Positions 52,439 through 61,398 of a DNA stretch of 64,000 bases are shown one piece after another. The stretch is from Clostridiaceae bacterium (GTDB taxonomy: Bacteria > Cyanobacteriota > Vampirovibrionia > Gastranaerophilales > Gastranaerophilaceae). How positions within the stretch are numbered: position 1 is the stretch's first letter; the number at the start of each line of letters is the position of its first letter. Both the position numbers and the translations under genes were made by a program. Under the pieces are notes generated by a model that saw only the letters and a program-made list of their open reading frames with translations, had not been told where the DNA came from and did not search any database. The stretch is taken from the NCBI GenBank assembly GCA_022641775.1, contig JALCDS010000006.1, forward strand, positions 16,607 through 80,606, given 5' to 3'.

Positions 52439-53638
52439 ATGGATACAACTGCAAAGAAGAAATTATGGGTTGGTATTATTGCTATAATAGGCTTTATTAC
52501 AACAATTAAATTGGCTTTTATATATTATAATGCTAATTTTAATCCTTATGCACTATCAAGTTTTTGTTCAATAAATGAGTTTATTGATTGTGATGGTGTT
52601 GCACAAACTACAGAATCTCAATTTTTCGGAGTTCCGCTTGCTTTGTGGGGTTTGATTTTATATGCATTTATTGGTTTGATGCTTTGTGCAGAGAAGATGA
52701 AAAATTGGAAACTGTTTAAATTTATGGAAGTTTTCAAAAACCCTATGGATTATATAGCCTCTTTAGGCCTTATTGCATTTACTATTTCAATGATTTTGTT
52801 GTGTGTAAGTTTGTTTGATATTAAAAAACTTTGCATCTTGTGTGCATTAACTTATATTTTAGATTTGGCAATAGGTATTGTGGCTGTTGATTTCAAAAAC
52901 GGTGGATTTGTTCATTCTATCAAACAGAGTTGGACAGATTTTGTTGATGCTTTGAAAATTAAACCTTATTTAATTGCATTTTCTTGTGTTGTATTAGCTG
53001 CAGCCGGAATATTGATATATACTTCAACTTCAATGGTTTTAACTCCACAAGTTAAGTCGGCTGCTGTATTTAAAGAATTTGTTAATGCAAAACATAACAA
53101 ATATAAAATAACAGGAAATGTTTTAGGAAATCCTGAACCATTACTTGTTATCCATTCATATACTGATTATCAATGCCCGATGTGCAAACCTTATAACATA
53201 ATGATTCATAAACTTGCAAAAGAAATGAAGTTTGTACAAATAGTTCACCATAATATGCCACTTGATATGTCATGTAACAAATATTTAACTCAACCGCTTC
53301 ATGACCATTCTTGTATGCTTGCGAGATATTCAATTGCAGCAAAAATGCAGGGTAATGAGTGGGGATTGGCTTCTGCAATGTTTGAAAAACAACCTCAAAC
53401 TGAAGAAGATGTTTTGAAAATTGCTGATGATCTTGATTTTAATGTGGATCAACTTAAAGAAGATGCCAATAGCCCGAAAACAGAAAAACGTCTTGAAAGA
53501 GATATTGATATAGCTTGGAAGATGGGTATAAACGGAACGCCATCAACTCGTATCGGTAAAGATATTGTTATCGGTATCAAACCATATGGTGATTTCAAAG
53601 CTTGGGTTGTAAAAAAACAAGATGAGCTTGGAGAATAA
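52439..53638 (+). CDS. Vitamin K epoxide reductase-like protein fused to a thioredoxin/DsbA domain
   Basis: The 399-residue protein combines the oxidase and oxidant carrier for disulfide formation. VKOR part (about 1-185): four to five helices, CSINEFIDC for the loop Cys pair, and CILC for the redox CxxC. A further helix at about 180-200 leads to a periplasmic thioredoxin fold with CPMC, DMSCN, GINGTPSTRIG (cis-Pro). Cyanobacteria and actinobacteria have such fusions. It implies exported proteins with disulfides. The end overlaps queH by 17 bases. Confidence 0.92.
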   Translation: MDTTAKKKLWVGIIAIIGFITTIKLAFIYYNANFNPYALSSFCSINEFIDCDGVAQTTESQFFGVPLALWGLILYAFIGLMLCAEKMKNWKLFKFMEVFKNPMDYIASLGLIAFTISMILLCVSLFDIKKLCILCALTYILDLAIGIVAVDFKNGGFVHSIKQSWTDFVDALKIKPYLIAFSCVVLAAAGILIYTSTSMVLTPQVKSAAVFKEFVNAKHNKYKITGNVLGNPEPLLVIHSYTDYQCPMCKPYNIMIHKLAKEMKFVQIVHHNMPLDMSCNKYLTQPLHDHSCMLARYSIAAKMQGNEWGLASAMFEKQPQTEEDVLKIADDLDFNVDQLKEDANSPKTEKRLERDIDIAWKMGINGTPSTRIGKDIVIGIKPYGDFKAWVVKKQDELGE

Positions 53639-54176
53639 TAAAAAAATATTATTGCACGCTTGTTGCGGAATATGTTCAGGATATCCTATATCTTTATTAA
53701 AAGATATAGGATATCAAGTTGTTGTGTATTTTTATAACCCTAATATTTATCCTAAAGAAGAATACCAGAGACGATTAATGGCTGAGCAAACTTTGTGCGA
53801 CCATTTTGGCTGTGAATTACTAGAAGGAGAATATATTCCTGAAGATTTTTACACTGCAGCAAAAGGGCTTGAAAACGAGCCTGAACGCGGAAGACGCTGC
53901 GACAAATGTTTTGAATTGAGATTAAGACATGCTGCTATGAAAGCAAAAGAGTTGGGGATAGAAAGTTTGACGACCTCAATTGTAATAAGTCCACATAAAA
54001 ATTATTCAAAAATAACTGATATTGGAGTCAAGATTGCTACTGAATACGGACTTGATTACGTTGCGATTGATTTCAAGAAAAAAGATGGCTTTTTAAAAAC
54101 GAATAAAATTTCAAAAGAGTTGAATTTATACAGACAGAATTATTGCGGTTGCAAGTTTTCTCTACCTGAAAAGTAA
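53622..54176 (+). CDS. queH: Epoxyqueuosine reductase QueH
   Basis: QueH reduces epoxyqueuosine to queuosine in tRNA without cobalamin. The 184-residue protein shows HACCGICSGYP, YFYNPNIYPKEEYQRR, GRRCDKCFELRL, TTSIVISPHKN, and the terminal YRQNYCGC. The Cys pairs hold an [4Fe-4S] cluster and second metal. ATG 53622 lies inside the end of the upstream gene with no clear ribosome site, so coupling is likely. Confidence 0.93.
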   Translation: MSLENNKKILLHACCGICSGYPISLLKDIGYQVVVYFYNPNIYPKEEYQRRLMAEQTLCDHFGCELLEGEYIPEDFYTAAKGLENEPERGRRCDKCFELRLRHAAMKAKELGIESLTTSIVISPHKNYSKITDIGVKIATEYGLDYVAIDFKKKDGFLKTNKISKELNLYRQNYCGCKFSLPEK

Positions 54177-54228
54177 AATAACAAAAAATATTTTTACCGG
54201 TTTTTTTATATTTAAAAGGAGCAATAAA

Positions 54229-54471
54229 ATGATAAGATTAAGTGCTATTGTAATGCATATGACCGTAGCAGATAGAAAACTCGTAAGAATTATCTCTCAA
54301 AATAAAATTCAACCTACACTTTATGAACGTGAAATGTATAATGATATTGTGAATATGTCAGGTAGTTATTCAAAAAATCCGCTAAGGAATATTAGAAATT
54401 GGTTAAATCAATATAGTAACAATTTGTCTCGTAAAGATGCAATAGATAAAATGGAAAACATTGAAAAATAA
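54229..54471 (+). CDS. Small orphan protein, 80 residues
   Basis: AAAGGAGC precedes the ATG. The product (MIRLSAIVMHMTVADRKLVRII...) is basic, mostly helical, with an opening like small DNA- or RNA-associated proteins, but I recognise no family. A strong terminator 20 bases downstream marks the transcript end. Confidence 0.62.
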   Translation: MIRLSAIVMHMTVADRKLVRIISQNKIQPTLYEREMYNDIVNMSGSYSKNPLRNIRNWLNQYSNNLSRKDAIDKMENIEK

Positions 54472-54490
54472 ATAAAATTTTATGAAGTAT

Positions 54491-54523
54491 AAAAAGGATT
54501 GAATTATTAATTCAATCCTTTTT
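54491..54523. terminator. Bidirectional terminator
   Basis: AAAAAGGATTGAATT, ATT, then AATTCAATCCTTTTT: a perfect 15-base-pair hairpin. It terminates the 54229 gene. Its end touches the stop of the leftward gene at 54522. Confidence 0.88.
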
Positions 54524-56795
54524 ATTTTGACATTAATTTGTGAAATTTGTCCATATTATTTTGAAAATTCGGTGTAGGCTCTTGAACTTGTTGAATAGCT
54601 ACCGCTACATCATTAGCTGCTTGTTTAGCCTTTTCTTCTTTTTTTTCAACGCTATATGATTGAACTGAACGTTTTCCGGTCAATCTCTTCATAAATGTAT
54701 AATAACCTTTTGTAAATCCTGTTGCAGCATTTTGTCTTGTATCTATATCTTCCAGTTCTTTTCTTGTATGTGCTTTAACCGGAGTGCCTATTGATTTTCT
54801 TGTTAATATTTCACCAAGTGTTGTATCAACTGCCGTAATCCAACTCATTCCCCATAAAGATTTGTTGTATTGACTTCTGAAAGTACTATTGAATAAGTCA
54901 ATCAATAATGTTTGGTAGAATAATCTTGAACCTTCCTGTACAAATCTTTCTTTGAATTTGGTTTGTGCTCCTTGAACATCGTTACCGTTTGATTTCAACA
55001 TTACCATATTGTAGTTATCTGTCATCAAGAACCATATTGTTGCAGCTGTTGCTGCTGTTTTTGCCAAATTTGAAAGGTCACTGTTTGATATACTTGACAA
55101 TGTATCAGTATTAAAAGCTTTCAAAATATTGTCTTTTACAAAGTCTTGGAATTTTTTAGGATCCATATCTTTTTTCAAGGCTTCTTTACCAATATAGTCA
55201 ACAATTTTCATCAATCCTTTTTCATTTATAGCTTTGATCTGTTTAGGGGTTTTTGCTTTTTCAATAATTTGAGCTTTGTTTGAGAAAGCTTTTACAAATG
55301 CAGGGATTGCATATTTATCCAATACCCAATATGGCAAAGTTACTGTTTTCCAAGCAAATCTGAAAGGTGCTCTGATAAAGTTTACCAGAGGTTTTATCTT
55401 TTTATCTTTTGTCCCGAGTTTTAACGAACCATCTGCATTCTTTTCAATATTGTTAGCAATATCTTTGTATTTTGTTGCTAATTCTTCAAACCCGTTTTCT
55501 TTTAATACATCAATTATCTTGTCAAATTTTTCACTACTAACGGAGTAATTTGGATTTTCTGTTAATTTTTTATAGAAATCATTTGCAGGTTTTTCAACAC
55601 TTTTAAACAACTTATCTATAGATTTTATTTTTCTTAAACCTTTTACAGAAAATCCGGCTGCAATAATTGCAAGTGATGCTTTTAATAACGTATCAATTGA
55701 TAATAGCGGTTTTTTCTGCTTTTCTTTTTCCGTCTCAACTTTTGTAGGACCTGCAGTAAACGTTTTAACCGGTTTGATTTTGGCTTCTTCAGAATGATTC
55801 TTTTCATTTTCACGTCGTGCTTGTTCCGGTGTTAATTTAGTTATATGTTTTCCGTTAGAAAGTCTGGAATACATTTCTGTTGCAAGCACTGTGCCGGCCG
55901 TCAATCCCATAATTCCGATTTGAGATTTGTTCATTATCTTGGATAACGCACCCATTGTGATAAGGGTCAAATATCCGCTCATTACAATTCTTGTGGTTTC
56001 CTGTTTAAATCTTGTTTTTTGTTCTTTTTTAGCTGCATTTGGATCATCATCCATCATTCTTGACAAGTTGTAAGCATCGTTTGCTAAAAATATTGCCGGT
56101 GGCAAACCTGATACTAATCTATTTAAAGCTCTTTCATGTTTTGTATCATAATTCCCTGTTTTAGGGTCAAACATTCTGAGTGAACGCTCGTAAACTCTTG
56201 CAGCAACTTCTTGCTCACTTTTGCCGGATAGTTCTTTTTCAAATTCAAACAAACCTTTAAGCGAACTTATTTTTGCATCCATTTTTGAACGTTGACGAAC
56301 ATTTCTCAAAAAATCACTGTTATATTTTTTATCAGCCCATTTTTGAAGCGGTTTTATTTTTCGCATAAAGCTTACAGCACCATTGACGATATCTAATGGC
56401 AAAACTGTAAACGGATATTTTACGCCATCTATGAGAAGTTGTCCCCAGGCTTTTTGTTTAAATGTTATTTTTCCGTCTTCAGAAAAAGTCACAAAATTCT
56501 TTGAATGTTTTGCTTCTTTTTTGACACTGTCGAATAATTCCTTGCCCATAGAACCCAAATGCTTTTGGGTAAATTCAAGAAACTTATCTGTATCATATGT
56601 TACAGGAGTTTTATACCAAAAAGAAAGACCTTTAAATGATAAATTCGAAGAATTTGATTTAAAAGGTCTCTCATTAATATCTTTATTAAATTGTTGATTT
56701 TTTATTTCCGGAGAAAGAGGAGTTCGATTAGGGAATACTTCGCCGTAATCTTTTATTTTTGGCGTTATGAAGTATTGAGTCCTTCCTACTAGCAT
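54522..56795 (-). CDS. Large orphan protein with SFKG motif, 757 residues
   Basis: ATG 56795 has AAGGAAG just ahead, a better start than the longer frame to 56828. The protein is Lys-rich and mainly helical. An N-terminal NLSFKGLSFWYKTP occurs near residue 50. Hydrophobic patches occur near 280-310 (VMSGYLTLITMGALSKIM...GIMGLTAGTVLATEMY), 370-390 (LKASLAIIAAGFSVKGL) and 590-610 (AATAATIWFLM), so it may be membrane-associated. No enzyme motif found. Function unknown; a lineage-specific structural or host-interaction role is guesswork. Confidence 0.78.
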   Translation of the reverse strand: MLVGRTQYFITPKIKDYGEVFPNRTPLSPEIKNQQFNKDINERPFKSNSSNLSFKGLSFWYKTPVTYDTDKFLEFTQKHLGSMGKELFDSVKKEAKHSKNFVTFSEDGKITFKQKAWGQLLIDGVKYPFTVLPLDIVNGAVSFMRKIKPLQKWADKKYNSDFLRNVRQRSKMDAKISSLKGLFEFEKELSGKSEQEVAARVYERSLRMFDPKTGNYDTKHERALNRLVSGLPPAIFLANDAYNLSRMMDDDPNAAKKEQKTRFKQETTRIVMSGYLTLITMGALSKIMNKSQIGIMGLTAGTVLATEMYSRLSNGKHITKLTPEQARRENEKNHSEEAKIKPVKTFTAGPTKVETEKEKQKKPLLSIDTLLKASLAIIAAGFSVKGLRKIKSIDKLFKSVEKPANDFYKKLTENPNYSVSSEKFDKIIDVLKENGFEELATKYKDIANNIEKNADGSLKLGTKDKKIKPLVNFIRAPFRFAWKTVTLPYWVLDKYAIPAFVKAFSNKAQIIEKAKTPKQIKAINEKGLMKIVDYIGKEALKKDMDPKKFQDFVKDNILKAFNTDTLSSISNSDLSNLAKTAATAATIWFLMTDNYNMVMLKSNGNDVQGAQTKFKERFVQEGSRLFYQTLLIDLFNSTFRSQYNKSLWGMSWITAVDTTLGEILTRKSIGTPVKAHTRKELEDIDTRQNAATGFTKGYYTFMKRLTGKRSVQSYSVEKKEEKAKQAANDVAVAIQQVQEPTPNFQNNMDKFHKLMSK

Positions 56796-56873
56796 TTTCT
56801 TCCTTCCCTTTGGTATATTTAAACCCATGTAGAAGAAAATATCAACCCCATGGAAGTAAAATTTTTACAATAA

Positions 56874-57680
56874 TTAATAAATATTTTTAATAGTTTCAAC
56901 TACAAGCTTTTTGAACTTATCCTTTGCTTCATTCGCAGTATTGATAACCTCATTGTGGGATAATTTTGTGCTATTCCCTACTCCGCTTGCAGAATTTGAT
57001 ATACAACTTATGCCAAGAACATTTAAATTACAATAATTTGCGACTATTGCCTCAGGCACAGTCGACATTCCGACAGCATCGGCACCCATTGTTCTCATCA
57101 TTTTTATTTCGGCAGGGGTTTCATAACTAGGGCCTGAATTTGCAAGATAAACTCCTTTTTGAATTTTTATGTTGAGTTTGTCAGCACTTTTTTGCGCCAG
57201 ATTAATCAAATCTTTTTTATAAATTTCTGTCATGTCCGGGAAACGTTCGCCTAGTGTTTCATCATTTTTGCCGATTAAAGGGTTTGTCCCCATAAAATTG
57301 ATATGATCTGTTATTATCATCAAATCTGCCGGTTTGTAACTTTCATTTATGGCTCCTGCAGCATTTGTCAAAAAAAGTGTTTTAATGCCTAATTTCTTTA
57401 ATACTTTTATAGGATAAGTTACATCTTTCATTGAATAACCTTCATAGAAATGAAATCTACCTTGCATCATTACAACATTTTTGCCTGAAATGTTTGCAAA
57501 AACCAATCGGCCTTTGTGACCTTTTATGGTTGATGTCAAAAATCCAGGGATTTCAGAATACGAAAGGGCGATGTCACAATATTCATCTGCGAGTTCTCCA
57601 AGTCCGGAACCCAAAACAATTCCAATTTCAGGTACAAAACTACCTATTTTTGACTTGATAAAATCTATTGTTTCTTGCAT
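56874..57680 (-). CDS. punA: Purine-nucleoside phosphorylase
   Basis: The enzyme cleaves purine nucleosides with phosphate to base and ribose-1-phosphate. The 268-residue trimeric-type PNP shows GIVLGSGLGELAD, GHKGRLVFANI, MQGRFHFYEGYS, LTNAAGAIN, DHINFMGTNPL, GVYLANSGPSYETPAEI, MGADAVGMSTVPEAIVA and CISNSASG. It follows rpoZ, separated by a terminator. Upstream GGGG forms the ribosome site. Confidence 0.95.
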   Translation of the reverse strand: MQETIDFIKSKIGSFVPEIGIVLGSGLGELADEYCDIALSYSEIPGFLTSTIKGHKGRLVFANISGKNVVMMQGRFHFYEGYSMKDVTYPIKVLKKLGIKTLFLTNAAGAINESYKPADLMIITDHINFMGTNPLIGKNDETLGERFPDMTEIYKKDLINLAQKSADKLNIKIQKGVYLANSGPSYETPAEIKMMRTMGADAVGMSTVPEAIVANYCNLNVLGISCISNSASGVGNSTKLSHNEVINTANEAKDKFKKLVVETIKNIY

Positions 57681-57703
57681 ACATACCCCTTAAAATTACA
57701 TAC

Positions 57704-57744
57704 AAAAAGGCAAGGGAATATGTAAAATTTACCCTTGTCTTTTT
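57704..57744 (-). terminator. Terminator between rpoZ and punA
   Basis: AAAAAGGCAAGGG pairs with CCCTTGTCTTTTT (13 pairs, one G-U) around a 15-base loop, with T run in the leftward direction. It closes the rpoZ transcript. Confidence 0.8.
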
Positions 57745-57753
57745 ATTTTAAAA

Positions 57754-57996
57754 TTAACCTACTAATCTGTTGTCGTCAGCTTCTGAAGCTTTTACCATAA
57801 TGGCGTGTTCAACAGGATTTTCATGTTTATAATTGTTATCATAGTTTTCTTCAAAAACGAAATCTTCACGAGCTTTTTTAGCTTGATTTTCATCAACCAA
57901 TTTTTTTGCAAGTTCTGCAATTTCATAAACTAATTGATATCTGTTATCAGTATTGTCATTCAAGTCCCAAGCGACTCTTATAATTTGATCCATCAT
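57754..57996 (-). CDS. rpoZ: RNA polymerase omega subunit-like protein
   Basis: The 80-residue protein has NRYQLVYEIAELAKKLVDE, which matches the SRY(R)LV...A..RA.. helix of omega, and NPVEHAIMVKASE, similar to the cyanobacterial KPV..AI.E form. Omega stabilises RNA polymerase assembly. Cyanobacterial omega proteins are of this size. Assignment is by motif only and stands alone. Confidence 0.6.
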   Translation of the reverse strand: MMDQIIRVAWDLNDNTDNRYQLVYEIAELAKKLVDENQAKKAREDFVFEENYDNNYKHENPVEHAIMVKASEADDNRLVG

Positions 57997-58096
57997 ATTA
58001 ATATTTCCTCATTCGTTTCAGTTATAACCCTATAATATAATACAAATAAAATTTTAGCAAGTAGCAAAAAATTATTTTATCGTGTATAATCGGTTT

Positions 58097-58735
58097 ATGA
58101 TAAAAAGAGAAAATCTGCAAAAACTAATTTGGGTTGAACTTGTAATATGGTTTGTTATTGCATTGGCACTTGTTTTTACTGTAAGACATTATCGTATAAA
58201 GCATTTGAAGGCTCAAACAACTTATCAGATTTTTATGCCTGATGTTGATGGGTTGATTGTCGGCTCTCCAATAAAATTTATGGGAGTTGAAGTTGGATAT
58301 ATTGATAAAATAAAAATTGTAGGAAACGATGTATATTTAAAACTTTTAATAACCCAAAAAGGATGCAAGCTTCCTCAAGGAGTTGTTGCGACTACGGAAT
58401 TTAGCGGACTTGGTGGTTCAAAATCTTTGGAATTGTATCCCCCGACAAAAGATTCCATTGCAACTAATAATGTAATTTTTGTTGAACCTCCGAAACGTCT
58501 CCATGATGCTGCCAGATTATTAAATGATATGTTTGAAAAAATAGATTCTATTTCCCAGAAAATATCTGCTTTTGGAGTAGAAACAGAATCTTTACATCCG
58601 GGAAGCAAAAATTCTGTAGATATTGACGGAATTGGAAATAATGTTAATATGTTTGGTAATATTATTGATAAAATGAATACTAATGTAAAAAATTCTAATA
58701 TCAAGATGAGAGGTAATAATGGAAGCAGTCATTAA
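58097..58735 (+). CDS. MlaD/MCE-family lipid-transport protein
   Basis: The 212-residue protein has an N-terminal membrane helix (about 10-30) and an MCE domain: YQIFMPDVDGLIVGSPIKFMGVEVGYIDKIKI, split in two, with the conserved VGSPVxxxGVxVG pattern. MCE proteins form hexameric channels carrying lipids between membranes with an ABC transporter (MlaEF), not present here. TATAAT is six bases before this ATG and no ribosome site is seen, so leaderless; the GTG at 58082 is inside the promoter. It overlaps upp by 17 bases. Confidence 0.82.
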   Translation: MIKRENLQKLIWVELVIWFVIALALVFTVRHYRIKHLKAQTTYQIFMPDVDGLIVGSPIKFMGVEVGYIDKIKIVGNDVYLKLLITQKGCKLPQGVVATTEFSGLGGSKSLELYPPTKDSIATNNVIFVEPPKRLHDAARLLNDMFEKIDSISQKISAFGVETESLHPGSKNSVDIDGIGNNVNMFGNIIDKMNTNVKNSNIKMRGNNGSSH

Positions 58736-59384
58736 TAAAGAAAAAGTAAGGGTGATTTTAAATCCTGTTGTGTTACAAAATTTGTGTGTAATGAGAGATA
58801 AAGATACTGATACCCAAAATGTCAGAATTGCTACTCGTAAAATTACGAGATGCTTGTTGTATGAAGCCGCCAAAAATTTGCCGCTTGTAGAAAAAGAAGT
58901 TACAACCCCTCTTACAACATTCCGCGCAAAGACTATTGATCCCGATACAAATATAATAATTTCTCCAATATTAAGGGCAGGCCTTATTTTTACGGATGAA
59001 GCAATTGATATTTTGCCTCAAGCTTGTATAAGACATATTGGAATGTATAGGGATGAAAAGACTTTGAAACCTGTATGGTATTACAACAAAGTTCCAATGG
59101 ATGTAAAAGACGCAAATGATATTTATGTTTATATTACTGATCCGATGCTTGCAACAGGAAATTCTATGCTTGCTGCCATCAATCTTTATGTAGAAAAAGG
59201 GATTCCTATAAATCATATAAAATGTATTTGTATAATTTCAGCCCCACAAGGGATATCTAATATCCAGAAACATTATCCGGATATTGAAATTATTACGGCA
59301 TCAATTGATGAATATATCAATGAAAAAGGATATATAGTTCCGGGTATGGGCGATGCCGGCGATAGAATATTTAACACACTCTAA
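58719..59384 (+). CDS. upp: Uracil phosphoribosyltransferase
   Basis: Upp makes UMP from uracil and PRPP. The 221-residue protein shows ISPILRAGLIFTDEA, the PRPP loop YITDPMLATGNSML, and the uracil-binding end DEYINEKGYIVPGMGDAGDRIF. Length is normal. It begins in the MCE gene by 17-base overlap with AGAGG ahead. It pairs with PNP (56874) in nucleobase salvage. It overlaps the leftward gene's end by 4 bases. Confidence 0.95.
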   Translation: MEAVINKEKVRVILNPVVLQNLCVMRDKDTDTQNVRIATRKITRCLLYEAAKNLPLVEKEVTTPLTTFRAKTIDPDTNIIISPILRAGLIFTDEAIDILPQACIRHIGMYRDEKTLKPVWYYNKVPMDVKDANDIYVYITDPMLATGNSMLAAINLYVEKGIPINHIKCICIISAPQGISNIQKHYPDIEIITASIDEYINEKGYIVPGMGDAGDRIFNTL

Positions 59385-60187
59385 TTGGAATATTTTTTGT
59401 TATGTTGATATTGAGGGCTCTCGCTTACCATTACCAATTGAGTTCGTTTTGCAGGAAGTGCTCTTTTTTGAGTGATTTTCCCAAATCGTGTTGCCCTTTT
59501 AGACTCGCTTAAAATTGCACCCTTTATGCTAAACGGAGGTTTTGAAGTTATACCGTTAGTAATCAAATTTGGAGAGATGAAGCTTTTGAAGTTTGTATGT
59601 AGATTATTCCAAGAAGTTTTTAGTGCCTTTGGAATATCTTTAAAACATTTCCCAAGCGAACTTATTGCGTTTTTATTCTCAATTGCTTCAGTCGTTTCCA
59701 TTCCGGCTTCTTGTGCTGCTTTTATAGCACTTTTTGCTGATAAGGCAGATGTTACAAGTGCAAAAACTCCATTTCCTATAGTTTCGTATGCTCTTTTTGT
59801 GTCGCCATCTCTATGACTTTTATGTGCTTTATATGTTCCGTATCCGATTTGGATAGCTCCCACTGACGCTCCAATGGCTGTTAATATTGGTAGTGCTGCA
59901 CCACCTGTTGCAACAGATATTCCAATACCAACCGCCAGTGTTATACCGGTACTTATTGGATGATTGATGACGTCTTTTATAATACCTCCAAAGGTTCCTT
60001 CTGCGATGCTTTTTATGGTTTCGCCGGTGGATATATGGCCGTCATCTTTTCCGTCAGTCGATTTTTTGTCTTTATCATTCAACCAATCAGAAAACCAATT
60101 ACTGTTTTGTGCTTTTATTTTAGCGTTAATCTGTTTTTGCGCAGGTAAGTATTTACTGTGAGTTACCCCAGAAACTTGTTGAATCAA
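59381..60187 (-). CDS. Orphan protein with glycine-rich hydrophobic core
   Basis: The 268-residue protein has a polar N-terminus (TDGKDDGHISTGETIKS, with DGKDDGHI looking like a calcium loop) and a Gly/Ala-rich hydrophobic stretch (about 82-114, TGITLAVGIGISVATGGAALPILTAIGASVGAIQIG, two parts) that may insert in membranes as in toxin or colicin-like hairpins. The C-terminus is basic. No signal peptide. Function unknown. Confidence 0.65.
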   Translation of the reverse strand: MIQQVSGVTHSKYLPAQKQINAKIKAQNSNWFSDWLNDKDKKSTDGKDDGHISTGETIKSIAEGTFGGIIKDVINHPISTGITLAVGIGISVATGGAALPILTAIGASVGAIQIGYGTYKAHKSHRDGDTKRAYETIGNGVFALVTSALSAKSAIKAAQEAGMETTEAIENKNAISSLGKCFKDIPKALKTSWNNLHTNFKSFISPNLITNGITSKPPFSIKGAILSESKRATRFGKITQKRALPAKRTQLVMVSESPQYQHNKKYSN

Positions 60188-60241
60188 TGTATAATTTCCC
60201 CGTTTTTTTCCCTTAGTTATAAAAAAACATTTTTGACAAAA

Positions 60242-60277
60242 AAATTGCCATATAAATTAAGATTTATATGGCAATTT
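60242..60277 (-). terminator. Terminator of the DAHP synthase gene
   Basis: AAATTGCCATATAAAT, TAAG, ATTTATATGGCAATTT: a perfect 16-base-pair hairpin with seven T in the leftward direction, 20 bases after the stop. Confidence 0.92.
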
Positions 60278-60297
60278 GAATAAAATTTATAAATTTT

Positions 60298-61347
60298 TTA
60301 TTTTACGTTTGCTGATAAACAAGTTTTATCATATTCCAGTTGGTCTCTAAGTGTCGATAATCTTTTGATAACATCTTTAAACATAGGAATAGGTAAACTT
60401 TGTTTCCCGTCTGATAGTGCGTTTTCAGGGTCATGGTGAACTTCCATCATAATTCCGTCTGCGCCTACAACTAAGGCTGCTTTTGACATAGGTTCAATTA
60501 AATATCTTTGACCTGTTGCATGACTTGGATCAACAATTATCGGTAGATGTGATAATTTTTTGATTACAGGAACTGCTGTTAAATCAAGAGTATTCCTTGT
60601 GTATTTGTCATCAAAAGTTCTGATTCCACGTTCACAAAGAATTACTTGTTCGTTACCATTATACATAATATGTTCTGCAGCAAGTAAAAATTCTCTTATC
60701 GTATTTGCAGGTCCGCGTTTCAATACAACCGGAATATTTGCTTTACCGACAGCTTTTAACAATTTGAAATTCTGCATGTTTCTGGCACCGATTTGTACTA
60801 CATCAACATAATCGGATATCATAGGTAAGTCTTGTGAATCCATTACTTCTGTAACTAAAAGCAAACCTGTTTCTTCCTTTGCTTTTGCCATCATTTTTAG
60901 GGCTTCTTCTTCCAATCCCTGAAAATCGTAAGGTGAAGTCCTTGGCTTAAAGGCGCCTCCTCTTAAAAATTCGCACCCCATTTCTTTTGCCGCAGTTGCA
61001 ACCTGTAATAACCCAGCATAGTCGCTGTCAACAGAACATGGCCCAACAATGAATACCGGTCTGTTTTTTCCACCTATTTTTACTCCGTTAGAAAATTCAA
61101 TAACTGTATCTTCGGATTTTCTATCGCGGGATGCCAATCTGAAAGGCTCTCTGATAACTTTTACTTCTTTAACTCCGTCAAGAGCCGAAACTCTTCCGGG
61201 AGTTAATGTGGTTTTGTCACCAAGTGCATCAATACATGTATGAACATCGCCTTCATGGACGATAACTCTAAATCCGTGCTCTTCTAATAAATTTACTGCT
61301 CTTTGTACATTTTCTTTAGTGGCAGTACGTTCCATTACTATAATCAT
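60298..61347 (-). CDS. aroF: 3-deoxy-7-phosphoheptulonate synthase (type I-beta)
   Basis: DAHP synthase joins PEP and erythrose-4-phosphate, opening aromatic amino acid synthesis. The 349-residue protein has a ferredoxin-like regulatory domain (1-75, MIIVMERTATKENVQRAVNLLEEHGF), then the TIM barrel: VFIVGPCSVDSDY, LRGGAFKPRTSPYDFQG, VTEVMDSQD, QIGARNMQNF, LKRGPANT, LCERGIRTF, VDPSHATGQR. This layout occurs in Thermotoga-type enzymes, where the extra domain allows tyrosine feedback. It stands alone. Confidence 0.95.
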   Translation of the reverse strand: MIIVMERTATKENVQRAVNLLEEHGFRVIVHEGDVHTCIDALGDKTTLTPGRVSALDGVKEVKVIREPFRLASRDRKSEDTVIEFSNGVKIGGKNRPVFIVGPCSVDSDYAGLLQVATAAKEMGCEFLRGGAFKPRTSPYDFQGLEEEALKMMAKAKEETGLLLVTEVMDSQDLPMISDYVDVVQIGARNMQNFKLLKAVGKANIPVVLKRGPANTIREFLLAAEHIMYNGNEQVILCERGIRTFDDKYTRNTLDLTAVPVIKKLSHLPIIVDPSHATGQRYLIEPMSKAALVVGADGIMMEVHHDPENALSDGKQSLPIPMFKDVIKRLSTLRDQLEYDKTCLSANVK

Positions 61348-61398
61348 ATTTTCCCTCTATTTATATTTCTATAAGTTTAAAATACCATAAAAACACTT

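Noticed and set aside
59960..60161. Rightward frames of 62-65 residues
   Set aside because: Antisense of the glycine-rich orphan protein, with no promoter or ribosome site.
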